Below, piece by piece: positions 12,901 to 24,900 of a stretch of DNA of 64,000 nucleotides. The notes under the pieces are model-generated. The model had not been told where the DNA came from. It searched no databases and saw only the letters and a list, made by a program, of their open reading frames with translations. This DNA comes from Heliocidaris tuberculata. Its lineage: Eukaryota > Echinodermata > Echinoidea > Camarodonta > Echinometridae. The stretch lies in the NCBI GenBank assembly GCA_025618425.1, contig CM046850.1, positions 10,619,768 to 10,683,767 on the forward strand, written 5' to 3'. Numbering within the stretch: position 1 is the first letter of the stretch; the number at the start of each line of letters is the position of its first letter. The position numbers were made by a program, and so were the translations under genes.

Positions 12901-15900
12901 TTCCTTTAAAACAGTATTGAGAAATCATGTAAATATTTTCAGTTATAGTATTGTATTCAGGTAAGTTTAAGCTCCATCAGCGTGGAAATGGACTTCATCC
13001 CCAAGAATGTATGATGTAGTAAGCAAATACAATTAGCTCATACACCCCCCCCCCCCCTTCCAGAATACATGGAACATACTGCTAATAAGATGCATCTAAC
13101 TGCAAAGGCCGAATGATTATGTAGGGGGAGGGGAACATAAATTGATATTCAACGACATTAACCACAGTTAAATTTTGAAATAGAGATTTGACAAAACTTT
13201 GAAAAGCCCCACTGAAGAATTAACTTATAATTGCAGACTAAATAACATTCTAACCAGTGGTAGTGCATAACATAGTTAAATTAAAGAAGAGAAGTAAGAT
13301 AGTTGTAGGAGCTGTGAAATGAAATTCTTCATGGGGTAAGACTGTTATTCAAAATACTAAAATGAATGGACTATGTTATGCCTTTGGTGTGTCCTTGCAC
13401 ACTCCATTGTGAGATCATTTGAGGATCGAGGGGAGGGGGGAGCAAGGGGTACTGGGGTACTAGGAACCAGTGGCGAATCCAGGCTTTCTTGAGGGAGGGG
13501 GCTCAATATTCACAAAATTTCTGACAAGCAAAAAAAAAAAAAAAAAAAAAAAAAAAGGTCCTCAGCATTTTTGGGGCCCCTTTTTGGTCCCAGGGGAGGG
13601 GCCCGGGCCCCCCCCCCCGGATCCGCCACTGCTAGGAACTACAAGGAAGGGTGTGGTGACACAGGTAGTATTAATATTAGCAGCCGATGGACTGGGGAGA
13701 GACACTGCTATCTGAGAACGATGAATGGCATCAAGTTCATTCCCTTCGACTCCCTCTTGTTCTTGAGAGCATCCTTTTGTATCAGCTACCAGGTACAATC
13801 TCTTGTAGGTGTGTACATGCCCTGCAAAATAATAAAAGAATTAAACAATGATATAGCTTTCCTAACAACAAGCATTACATCATAGCTACAAAGTGACTTG
13901 TATAGTTGTATAACATTTTTGAGATACAATTCACAAAACACATACATCAAAATTACTAAACATTTTCTTGAATGAACAGAAATTTAATATGATGAGAAAA
14001 TAGCATCTAACATAGCAAGAGACTATAACACAAGCATGCATGATCAGTGTTTATGTATTAAATGCTATCGTTGTGTAGGACCATGACAAAGCGTATGTTA
14101 GTAAATAGAAGATCAGGGTATAAATTATTTCCCTGTTAATTAAAACAAAGCAGCACAACTAATTGACAGACTTTGAATGAACACCCATCCCCAATTTCCA
14201 TGAATTGATGCATTGGGAAAACAATTGGACTGTTGCATGTACTGTACTATAAATAAAATTGTACTTACTCTCTTAGGTAAGGATGTGAAATCAACAATAC
14301 TAGTACGTTAGTAAGTGTTTTTCCTTGAGGATGGGAAACAGGTGTGTGATGACCTGAAATGATGATGGCACCAGTTCTACTTCTTTTCCCTCGTTCTTCC
14401 TCATGTTCTTGTACTGCATTAAACAAGCCTGTATGTTGACCAAACTACATCCAGCACTTTCTCCTGTAAATTTAGTAAGAAAGGAATTTAGATCATTATT
14501 GTATTTTCGCCAGGATAAGAAATAACAAAGCAAAATGAAATTACTAAAAAAAAAAATTATTATTTACTTTAAAAGACAAAATAGCAATGCTGAGAATAAT
14601 AATGATTTTAAAAATAAAAGTAGTAAATAAATTATTTGACCAGATGAATTCTGACTTGCTTTAGGTCTTATATATAATGACATAATTGATGGGGGATGTT
14701 GTACTGTATGTAAAGTATCTATATAAAAACTACTTATCAGTTTCCATCTCCAAACGAATCTTTAACTTCATTTTAGAGTTGAATGAAACAAAATAATTAC
14801 CAGATCTTTCAAGCTTGCTGGCAATCTTTTCAGCAAATGTGTCTCACCCTTAATATCCTCATCTTTGTACAGGGATTAGCCTGGTTTTCCAGTGTTTAAT
14901 CCTGGCCCATTCTTTTATGCTGCAAAAAATAGATGGAGAAAGTAACAAACCATAAGACTACAAATAAACAGGTTCATAAATATATAAGGTTCTTTTTAAT
15001 ATTTCTTCATGGAATGGACTTTTATTTCATATTAGAAATTCACATTTAGTCTCATCTCAAATAGAATGGTTGGTCTTATGATAGAAATTTATGTAATTAT
15101 TCAACTTGAAAAAAAAAAGTGAAACATAAAATTTAACCTATTTCAATTTATCAAGAGTTTATATATAGCGAAATGGCAAAAGATAAATCATAATAAAGGC
15201 CATAGTGACATATAATTTTATTTACAACTTACTACACTCCCACTCAAACAAATGTTGGGATTCGCCCCTTTTTCTCAATGTATAGACTTAGGGGTTTATG
15301 AACAGCAAGTGTACATAATACATATACATCTACTCTAGATCCAGAGGCGGATCCAGGAATCAGGATTTTGTCAAGGGGGGGGGGGCACATATCTCAGAAA
15401 ACTTTCTGACAAGAAAAGAAAAATAAAGGTTATCTTATTTCTTCTTTTTTTTTTTTTGGTCCAGTTTTCCTTCAAATTCTCTGAAAAGCAAAAAGGGGAT
15501 GCCCCCTAAATCTGCCACTGCTAGATCTTTGACATCCCTGTTTCGGATTTGTAGCCCTAATGAAAAAATTCTCTCTGAAAATTTCAGTTTTACTAATATT
15601 GCCATATATGTCAAATTGATCTAATGATTATTCTTATTTCTCCCTTTTTAAAAATTATTTTATTGGCCTGTAACTTAGACTGCTTCTAGATCTACTGGAA
15701 ATGCTTTGATCAAAACAAAAAGAATCAAAACTACCTAAAACAAACAAATAATAAAACAAAAAGATAAGGAGCCTGGAGGAGTGAGTTTAAGATTTAGACT
15801 AACTGTTAGATCTAAATGAGTAAGTTAGACCTACAAATAAGAAAAAGGTCTCTAACTTAGTTCTAGATCTACATAAACTCTAGATCTAATGTTAGTCAGT

Positions 15901-18900
15901 GACATGTATGATGTAAATTGATGTTAGATATCTTAAATTTAGAGTCTAGAGATTAGACTCTTGCCTAACTTAGAATCTAGACCACTATACTATTATTTGG
16001 CCTAACGTTAGGCTCTAGATCTGGATCTAGTAGAATTAACAGCTTAGTAAGTACACTACAAGCCCCCCCCCCAAAAAAAAAAAAAAAAAAAAAAAAAAAA
16101 TTAGGCTCAAATTAAGATTAAGAACCAACAACAGTGAGACTAAATCATGTCAAGTTGAGTAGATGGTCTAGTAACGTTAACAGTCAGTGACACTGACAGG
16201 TTCGAAATTTGTAAGGGGGGGGGGGGGGGTCTCTCTCTCTCTCTCTGTCGATTTTACAGACACTAGACCATTATAATGCAGACCATAGGCTAGCTCTGAT
16301 TTTAAACGGAATGATGCCCATACCATGCTCCCCCCCCCCCCCCCCGGCCTCCAGATACACTGCATGGAGTCTGGACTCCTGGACCTGTAATGGTCCTGGG
16401 GCTGGGACCGGGCTGGAGTTTTATAGCTTTAACAGTTAGGCCTTATTTAGTTTAGTTTACATGTTGTTAGGAATCAGGCCTATTCAGCTAGACCTAACTT
16501 AGACTAAGACCTGGAGCCAGGGATCTAGCTCTAGATCTAGATATAACTTTTACTCATTTAATTTGCTCATAACCTAGCCTAACTTATGGCTAGGTAAACT
16601 TAAGTTTAGCTACCATTTATTCTCTCCGCAGTCTAAGTTAGATCTATAGATCTAGTCTTATAGACGATAGATTCTCTAAACTTACTGTTAATGTTATTGT
16701 AAACGTTAGTTTTGGTCTTTATCAAGTTGATCAAACGTTGGCCTTTGTTAAGTTCGTCAAGGCTAGCATTGATAAAATATAGACTAGAGTCTATAGACCT
16801 CTCATCTAATTAGTCTTAGTGTTACTTACCGTAGTAGATAAACTTTCAGCAACCTTTCAACCAAAGGATCAATCAGACAAGTAGATCTATGTAACTTAGG
16901 TCTCTCGTTTTGGTTGGACTTGACGAAAACATAACCGATGCTGTGCTTTTGTGTATAGCTCTATGGTACTTTTTGTGCGGTGCGATAAAATAATTTACAC
17001 GTAAAAGCCCATAGAGATATGAGCTGGAGAAGTGAAAGTTTCTGTAATACAATTAGCGGCTTTGGATGAATATGACGTCACTGCAAATCCTCCACGCTAA
17101 TTGGTTGGTGGCCAAAATGTCGTTTTGTCGTGCTGGGAAAATCGCTCACTGAGCGATTTTCTGAAACGACTAAAACCCCCTAAAAACGTCGTGCACGACG
17201 TTTCGAAAAATGTCGTGGCAGGTGTGCACGGTGCCATAGGGTTTGCATTAGAGCGATTTTTCAGAAAGTCGTTCATGTCGTTTTGTCGTGTCGTGGGTCG
17301 TGTGTCGTATTCGGTGTGAATCCGCCTTAAAGGGGGTACCCAATGCTGAAACAATGTTAGTTCATTTAAAAGATCATGATTTCATTAGCAGAAAATCATC
17401 TGCCTTAAGTTTTTTTAAAATTCGTGTTACCAGAAAAATCCCCGAAATATGGTAAGACTTCAGGATATTTTGGCCCCTCAGCTGTGTCCCAATTTCAGCT
17501 AGGTAACCACAATGACGTCAAAGTGGTTACCCAGGTTCGCGTATTCCAGATGTGTTGCGCGCTAGACTGTACAAAATGCATTACACCTTGCGCGCATTTT
17601 GCTATAATTGCGCGACAAGGTAACCACTTTGACGTCATTGTGGTTACCTAGCTGAAATTGGGACACAGCTGAGGGGCCAAAATATCCTGAAATCTTACCA
17701 TATTTCGGGATTTTCTGGCAACACGAATTTAAAAAAAAAATTTAAGGCAGATGATTTTCTTCTAATAAAATCATGATCTTTTAAATGAACTAACATTGTT
17801 TCAGCATTGGGTACCCCCTTTAAGGTGTGCGGTGGCCTCTAGAGACACACGCGATATGATGTCAGTGTCTGATATCGTTGAGCTGGTTTTCGACCGGATT
17901 GCATGTGAGGAGTTCTGCATGTCATGGGACGCTGGATAGGACCGCTGAGTTTGTACATGTGGCCGAAGACCAGCACTGCTTTGCCGAAAACCGGCTCCAA
18001 GACGGGAAAATTAATATTATTAATATTAAAAGAAATGGGGAAAATCGTGCAATGTCGACCTGCTGTCGATAATATATTTTTTCAAAAATAATGAAAGATA
18101 CATGTGTTATGTGTACATGTTAGTGGCGTATCTAGGGATAATGTCGCCCAGGGCAAAAAATTTAATTGCGCCCCCCCCCCCCCCCCGTCCAAACTTAAAC
18201 GTTATAAGCCAGTTCGTAAAGGTCATTTGTACCGAGTACGATTGACCTACATAAGCTGTCATTTATAGTACGCACCACTATGCGCGCCGCACCAGTATGA
18301 TTTTACATGTTAAACAATTAGCGCGTCCACCAAAACAAATTCGCGTACGCGTGCAAATGGGGGTCATTTCAGGGTCACTTGTACCATGAACTAATTATGA
18401 ACTGGCTTATTGTATAGTCAAGGATTGTAATTCGGAACAGATTGTATTACCGAACGTGTATTGTTAAGCGCCTAAAATGGGTTTTCATACGCGTGGGATT
18501 ACGCGTATCAAAACCACACTATTGAAACAAAGGTTGTATCTTTTTCCCATAGGTTTCACACGTTCGGAAATAGAGTACCTTTTTCAAGGGACCAAAACGC
18601 CGCGTCGTTGGGAAGGGGTTCACTCGGAAGGGAATATCGTATTAAATCTACGTTGTCTTTTTAAAATTCCACCAACTTTTTTTTCTGTAGGACTTTGAGC
18701 ATTCATTATGTAAGTTTGACAGATATTCGTTTGATATTTTATTTGCTATCATTGATTTTCTGAAAAGTGTTCGGACACTGGATCCACTGCCATACAAGCG
18801 AGGGAGCGAAGCGACCGACCGAATACTAATTTTTTGGAATTTTTTACCCTTAAATAAACCGTACTTTCTTATACATTTTATGCTCAGGAAAATTTGCAAT

Positions 18901-21900
18901 TTGCATCAAGCAATACAATTTCGAATTTTGAGCAATGAAGAATACTTTTTTGTAAATTCAGCCCTTCCTCAAATGCGGCACATAATTAACGAAAAGCCAG
19001 TGGTGGCATTCTGAAAATTGTTGTGCCTTTTGTTGTATCTTCCGGAGATAATAGGCCCTACCGCTCTAATATTGTAGTAAGTTGGTATAATTCTGAAAAT
19101 TCTATATAAGGATCGCCTTTATATTATCTTTAACACGTCCATTTTTTGACACTTTACCAATCAAGATGGATTTTATATAGGGAGGTCAACCAATGGGAGC
19201 ACCCTTTATGTCCAACCAGAGCTATCCATACAGAGAGTCCTGACACTGGAGGTCGCTTCTGATTGGTCAGTCATTTCATGGAGCTTCAAAAAGTTCCCTC
19301 TCATAGAGAATGTACGTGAAAGGGAACTATTGGAAGCTCCATGATCCGCCATGTTTTAAACAAAGACCGCGTACGCGCATGCTTATCATGCGCGTGTCAC
19401 AACTCTCTCTATCAACGCGCTCTGTGTCCAACATAAGGATGCGCTTTGCGTGTATATCAGTTTCGGGCGTCGTTATTGAATTACGCGTTTATAATGCGCT
19501 TTGCGTTCTTGGACTGCAATTAATTAACAAAATGACTCACCCCTATGATTCACCCTCTTCTGCTCGAACCAAGACACATATTGATGCAAAATCATTGAAT
19601 CCCACCTGAAAATTCTTCAAAATGTCTCCTCTACAGGGGCGTCGCTAGAACATTTTGAATGGGGGGGGGGGGGGTGTGACACCCAAATTTGCCGACAAAA
19701 ATGCTGCACCCTAATCTACCCCCACAAATAATAATGAAAGAAAATCGCAGATGTAAAGATCTTGATCATACGGGCCCATTTTTGCAAGGGGGACGGATGC
19801 CTTTCGCCCGAAATATCAACTTTTCGATTTCTAAATTTCTGCTAGCGAGCGAAGCGAGCTAGCACATTTTTATTTACCTTTCGTGGTGAAAATGTATAGA
19901 AGTTACATACAGAAGTTAAACAATTATCTGGGAACCTCGCTGCCAAAATATATGGATATTCTGGCACCTCACTGCCCGAAATATGAAGTGGTAGTTGTCC
20001 GAATATCGGAAGTTTGAAAATCCTCGGGGGAGGGGGGCAGCCCATTGCATAAGGGGGACACCTTTTGCCCGAATATTAACTTTTCCATTTCTAAATTTTT
20101 GCAAGCGAGCGAAGCGAGCGAGCAAATTTTTAAAAAACTTTTCGTAGTGAAAATGTACAGAAGTTACATACATAAGTTACATAATTATCTGGGAACCTCG
20201 CTGCCTAAATATGTGGATATTCTAGCACCTCTCTGCCCGAATATGAATGTCGGAACTTTGAAAATCCTGGAGGGGAGGGGGGGGGGGGGGCTGCAGCCCA
20301 TTGCAGAAGGGGGACGCCTTTTGCCCGAATAGTATCATTCCAGTATTTCTGCGAGCGAGCGAAGCAAGCGAGCAAAAAAAAAATGGCCAGGCTTTCCTTC
20401 TTTTTCTGTCCTTCCCTTTTCCTTTCCTTTTTTTCTTTCTGTTTTTTGTTTTCCTTTAATTTCCTCTCCTTTCTCTTTTCTCCTTTTACTTTTCTCTTTC
20501 CTCTTCTCTCTCCCTTTTTCCCTCTTTTTTTTTTTGCCGACAGAGTAGACGCATTTACTGACAGCAATTTTGAGGGGGGGATGTGACACCCCCTACCCCC
20601 CCCCCCCCCGCTAGCGACGCCCCTGCTCCTCTATGAGATCTTGAATCACACACAGTCTCCATTCGAGCATGTAATGTCTGATTCTGAGCTCGAAAAATTG
20701 CCGAGATCATGAGATACAACAGCTAGAAGCTGTTGTGAGTTTTGTTGTAATTACCATAGAAGCTGTCGAACCTTTGAAAATACTAATTTATACACTTTAT
20801 ACACTTTATACACCTATATTTGGGGCGCAGAGAGGCGGATAAAACTTATACAATATAGAGCAGAGCAACGAGAGGAGTATATGTTTTCTTCACATTTTGA
20901 ACCCTTTAAAAAAATATTTATGAATTATATCCTATTTGGGCGCTGAAATATGAGATCCTGAAAAAATGTTATACGCGAGGGAGCAAAGCGACTGAGATTT
21001 AGAAAAATTTCACATTTCAAACCCCCCCCCCCCCCAAAAAAAAAAATGTATTTCTAATGCATTTACCCTGCAGATAGGCCGGGGCGCATAATCCATAAAG
21101 CCCACCGCACACTATACCACAATGTATACGATCGGTCTACGATCCGATTTTCAAAGAAACTGTTATAGCATTATATATAAACAGTTAAACACATAAAATA
21201 TGTTTCATTGAGGTTCTGAATAGTTAGTAAAATCGAAATTACGGCCTATTACGAGCCTTCTAGTCGGAGGAAAGTCCAAATTGACTCCAAATCGTAGTGA
21301 CGTCAGAGCAGTCCTTCGATTGTCTACGATTTGAAACTGATTTGGCCCTTATTCCGGATTTAAGGCTGCCATCGCACCAAATTCCTATGTTGAGTATTCA
21401 CTTTATTGTTCAGAACCTAAATATTAAAGGTAGCTTTCACTTCTTAAAATGCCTATATTAAATGCTGTTGCGATTTATTTCTAAAATCGGATCGTAGTCG
21501 ATCGTATAGTGTGCGGTGGCTTAAGGTTCATAATTTTTCTTCCTTTTCTCCCCTTTGTTTTTCTCTCTTGCGTATTTTGCACCCCTTGGAGTGCCGCCCG
21601 GGGCACGTGCCCCAGCCCCCCCCCCCCCCCCTCCGTAGATACGTCACTGGTGCATGAGTTAGATACTTGGTTTAGAGAAAATGATATCCTTGAGGAAATA
21701 TGGAATCGCGTGGATCATGTGGATAGCTGCTCGTAAAGGAAGTCATAGTTGCCAAATCACAACCTGAACACGTCATTATTTACTCCTTCGTCACACCGAT
21801 GAGACCGAGAATGACAAAAGACCGAACAGAAAAATTGCGTTACCCGTATGGCCAAGATTTGTAGGTGATAGGTCGGTTTTAGAGTCGGTTTGGCAGGGTA

Positions 21901-24900
21901 ACTGGGCATGAGATATATATCTATTTTTTAAAATTCTTTCATCAGATTATCTTCAAACAATCACCGATAAGTTTTCCATTTTTAAATGTATAAAAACATT
22001 TTGATGCCTGGGTTGACTTCCAATTTAGGCTATTTTTTTTTCTATATTCTTATATTTTTGCTTTTTGATCAATGTAGTGGCAGCTTTGGCTTCTTTCTCA
22101 GAAGTATGTGATGCAGATGATAACGGAACCACTGGAGCTCCAATAACCACTGGGGTTTCAACAGCATCCACCACCAATATGACTACCGTGGTTAGCAACA
22201 TGACTATTGCGGTCAGCAACATGACTACCGAGGTTAGCGACATGACTACCGCGGCCATCAACATGACTACCGCGACCAGCCATAGTAAAAGTGAAATGAC
22301 AATCACTACCCCGTCAGGTAAGAATATTTAGGAATGGCATAGCGTGGGTCAAGCAGTTCAGGGGGTCACTGGTGTCACGGGAAGGGGAGGGGCACCGGTC
22401 TTAGCTAGGTACATGGATGAGATATACGAAAATATAAGCGATAAGCGTGGGGTAGTGTATGAGCAGGGGTCGTATCACAAGTCCTTCTTCCCTTCTCTCT
22501 CTCTCTCTCTCTTTCTCTCTTCTCTCTCTCTCTTTCTTTAAATTGAATTAATTTGAATTAAATTGAAAAGGCTTTATTAATATTGCACTTCCCAGCCAAA
22601 AGGCTGAATTATGTACAATTCACAAGTTAAGAAATGACATGGTGTAAAACTGATTTTAAAAGATTAAGAAATACTGTTTACATAGAGTCTAGCATAAAAA
22701 TAACTCAAGATTTATGTGTGAAGATCAAAGGTAAAAGGCAAAGGAGATCAAATTATATACCAGTGTATGTACGGACCTGGGCCCCGTTGCATAAAACTTA
22801 CCATTAATGGTAACTTTGCCATCAATGGTAACTTCCATGGAAACCTTGATTTTGATTGGCTGTTGAGTGATGTTACCATGGTAGTTACCATTGAGAGCAG
22901 AGTTACCATTGATGGTAAGTTTTATGCAACGGGGCCCTGATCTTATTCCTTCTTGGATTCTTCAAGATGTTTCCAATCTGTTAGCTGGTCCTGTGTGTTC
23001 TATTTTCAATGCATCATTTGCTCAAGCCTATGTCCCCCCTTTTTGGAAATCAGCTAATATCATTCCTATTCCCAAATTGAACCCACCTATTTCAACTGAA
23101 AACAACTTGAGACCCACCATCTCACTGACACCGGTTTCAGGAAAAGTTCTTGAGAATTTAATTCATAAATGGCTTTGGAAAGAGTATTTACCCCACCTTG
23201 ATAAAAGTCAGTTTGGTAGTGCAGCTGGTTCTTCAACTACCTTGGCCCTTCTTGCTCGGGGTGGGGGGGGGGGGGGGCACTCGACCCCAAGAGTGGTGGG
23301 TATGTGCCGCCGGCAAGACAAAAAAGGGGGCTTCGGAACGAGCGTATCATGAAAAGAATGGTCTTCGGAACTACTAACGTTGTGGAAAAAGGGGATCTTT
23401 GGTACTGGATTACATTATAAATATGATGCTACGGAACTGGTTTCCATAAGCTCCCATTAGCTAAATACGCTGTGTGTCATGGCAAGTCTATGGTGTGTGT
23501 ATTCATATAAGCGGGATTAATTCGCATGTATCCGCTCAGCGTGAATGGAAACTAAATTCCCTAGGGTGGATTAGAACCGGATTGGAAGCAATGGGAATTA
23601 AGGTATTAAGCACCTGGAATAAATCTCTTTTTCAACTTTTCACCAAAAATGATATTCTTCGAAACGGGCCGGGGCGGGCCGGAACGACGGAATGGAAAAA
23701 AAGGGTGCTTTGGAACGGTTTTCTTTCTATTTTTTTCTCAACAAGAAAAAAAAAAAAAATGGTTTGATTTGGAACGGAAATTTGAGTGTAAAAATTGGGG
23801 TCTTCTGGGCAGCACATACCCACTGCACACTATTTACTAAGTGCTCAATCCCCCCCCCCCCCGGTCTCTGCCATCATTAGTACCACGAAACAGATGTTAA
23901 GAGGCAAGCGATTAGAGTGTTACTAGTTGACTTCCAAAAAGCCTTCGACCGGATAAACCATAAGGTACTAATTGATAACCTTGTTACTATCGGGATTAAT
24001 AAAAAACTTGTAAATTGGAGTAGATCCTTCCTGTGTTAGAGGCAACAGAGAGTAAAGCTTGGTCAAACTACATCCGAATGGGCACATTCTTATGGCGGTG
24101 TACCTCAAGGGACCAAACTTGGACCTCTTTTGTTTATTACTATGTTGTCAGATTTGAAATTAGACCTTCCCATGGTTATGTTTGTAGATGACACCACTGA
24201 ATATGATGTGTGTAACCTCAGCAGTCAGAATTCTCTTCAGTGTGCATTGGATGAATTAGTCACGTGGTCAAAGGATAATGATAAGCGAATTAACTCTAAG
24301 AAACTAAAGGAATGGTGATAAACTTTACTAAGGACGAACTGACACAACCACTGACCACTGAGGCCGAAACACTAAAGGAAAATATTGTTAGGACTATGGA
24401 GTAATGACCGATTGAAGTGGGATACCCGTATTGATGTGATTTACTCGAAAGTTGCAAGACGATTATTTCTGTTAGTGCAATTATACGAAGAGCAGGTCTT
24501 TCCCGATATGATTTGTGTAAATATTACAAAGCGAGTATGCATGTCAAGTCTTTCATGGCGGTCTAACTAATGAACAGTCAAAATTGCTGGAATCAGTACA
24601 AAAACGTGCCTTATACGAATCATCATCCCACAGCTATACCGATGCACTAGTTGAGTTTAACTAAGAATCGCTATCAGACCGCAGGAGAAACATGTGTGCA
24701 CAGTTATTTACCCAAATGCAAAAACCAGACCATAAGCTGAATTACCTTCTCCCACCAAAAAGAGAGGATAAGTATGCTATCAGAAGCAGAAAACCTTTCC
24801 CACTGCCTTTGTGCAAAACCAAGAGGTACAAGGAGAAACATGTGTGCACAGTTATTTACCCAAATGCAAAAACCAGACCATAAGCTGAATTACCTTCTCC

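Larger units (their letters stand above)
11409..17327. mobile_element. 5.9-kb PIF/Harbinger-type element with TAA duplication
   Basis: The ends aggcggattcacaccgaa (11409) and its complement (to 17327) are inverted, followed on both sides by degenerate acgacacacgac-rich subterminal repeats. TAA at 11406-11408 and 17328-17330 is the target duplication, which fits PIF/Harbinger. No transposase (DDE) frame is recognisable. Spliced-looking fragments lie on the minus strand (13354-14919), and two hAT-type MITEs are nested inside. CT-rich DNA (about 12590-12710) and G/C runs near 12160 and 13045 are later additions or slippage. Confidence 0.75.
11034..17838. mobile_element. Outer PIF/Harbinger-like MITE, expanded by nested insertions
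   Basis: The left end aggccaacgcacacctta (11034) is the near complement of the right end (17821-17838). Flanking CTA appears on both sides. The left 375 bp match the intact copy at 21099-21521, including ggtctgaatagt, acggcct and gtagtgacgtca words. At gatcg/TAA the homology stops at 11408 and resumes after 17823, because two younger elements sit inside. Confidence 0.78.
18121..21647. mobile_element. Composite hAT-like element filled with later insertions
   Basis: The left end tagtggcgtatctaggg (18121) is inverted against the right end ccgtagatacgtcactg (about 21631-21647). Flanks gtacatgt and gtgcatga match at 6 of 8 positions. Both halves carry the usual C-run (18170-18186; 21617-21630). 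The span between holds other elements (18202-18412, 19634-20625, 21099-21521), so much of the 3.5 kb is secondary. Pairing of the two ends is inferred. Confidence 0.5.

Noticed and set aside
20205..20567. 120-codon Lys-rich open frame
   Set aside because: Complement of a pyrimidine tract inside the 19634-20625 hAT-type element.
22065..22331. Intronless Thr-rich secreted peptide
   Set aside because: The first codons lie in the intron before a good acceptor; splice phases link it to exon 1 and exon 3 of the LAMP-like gene.
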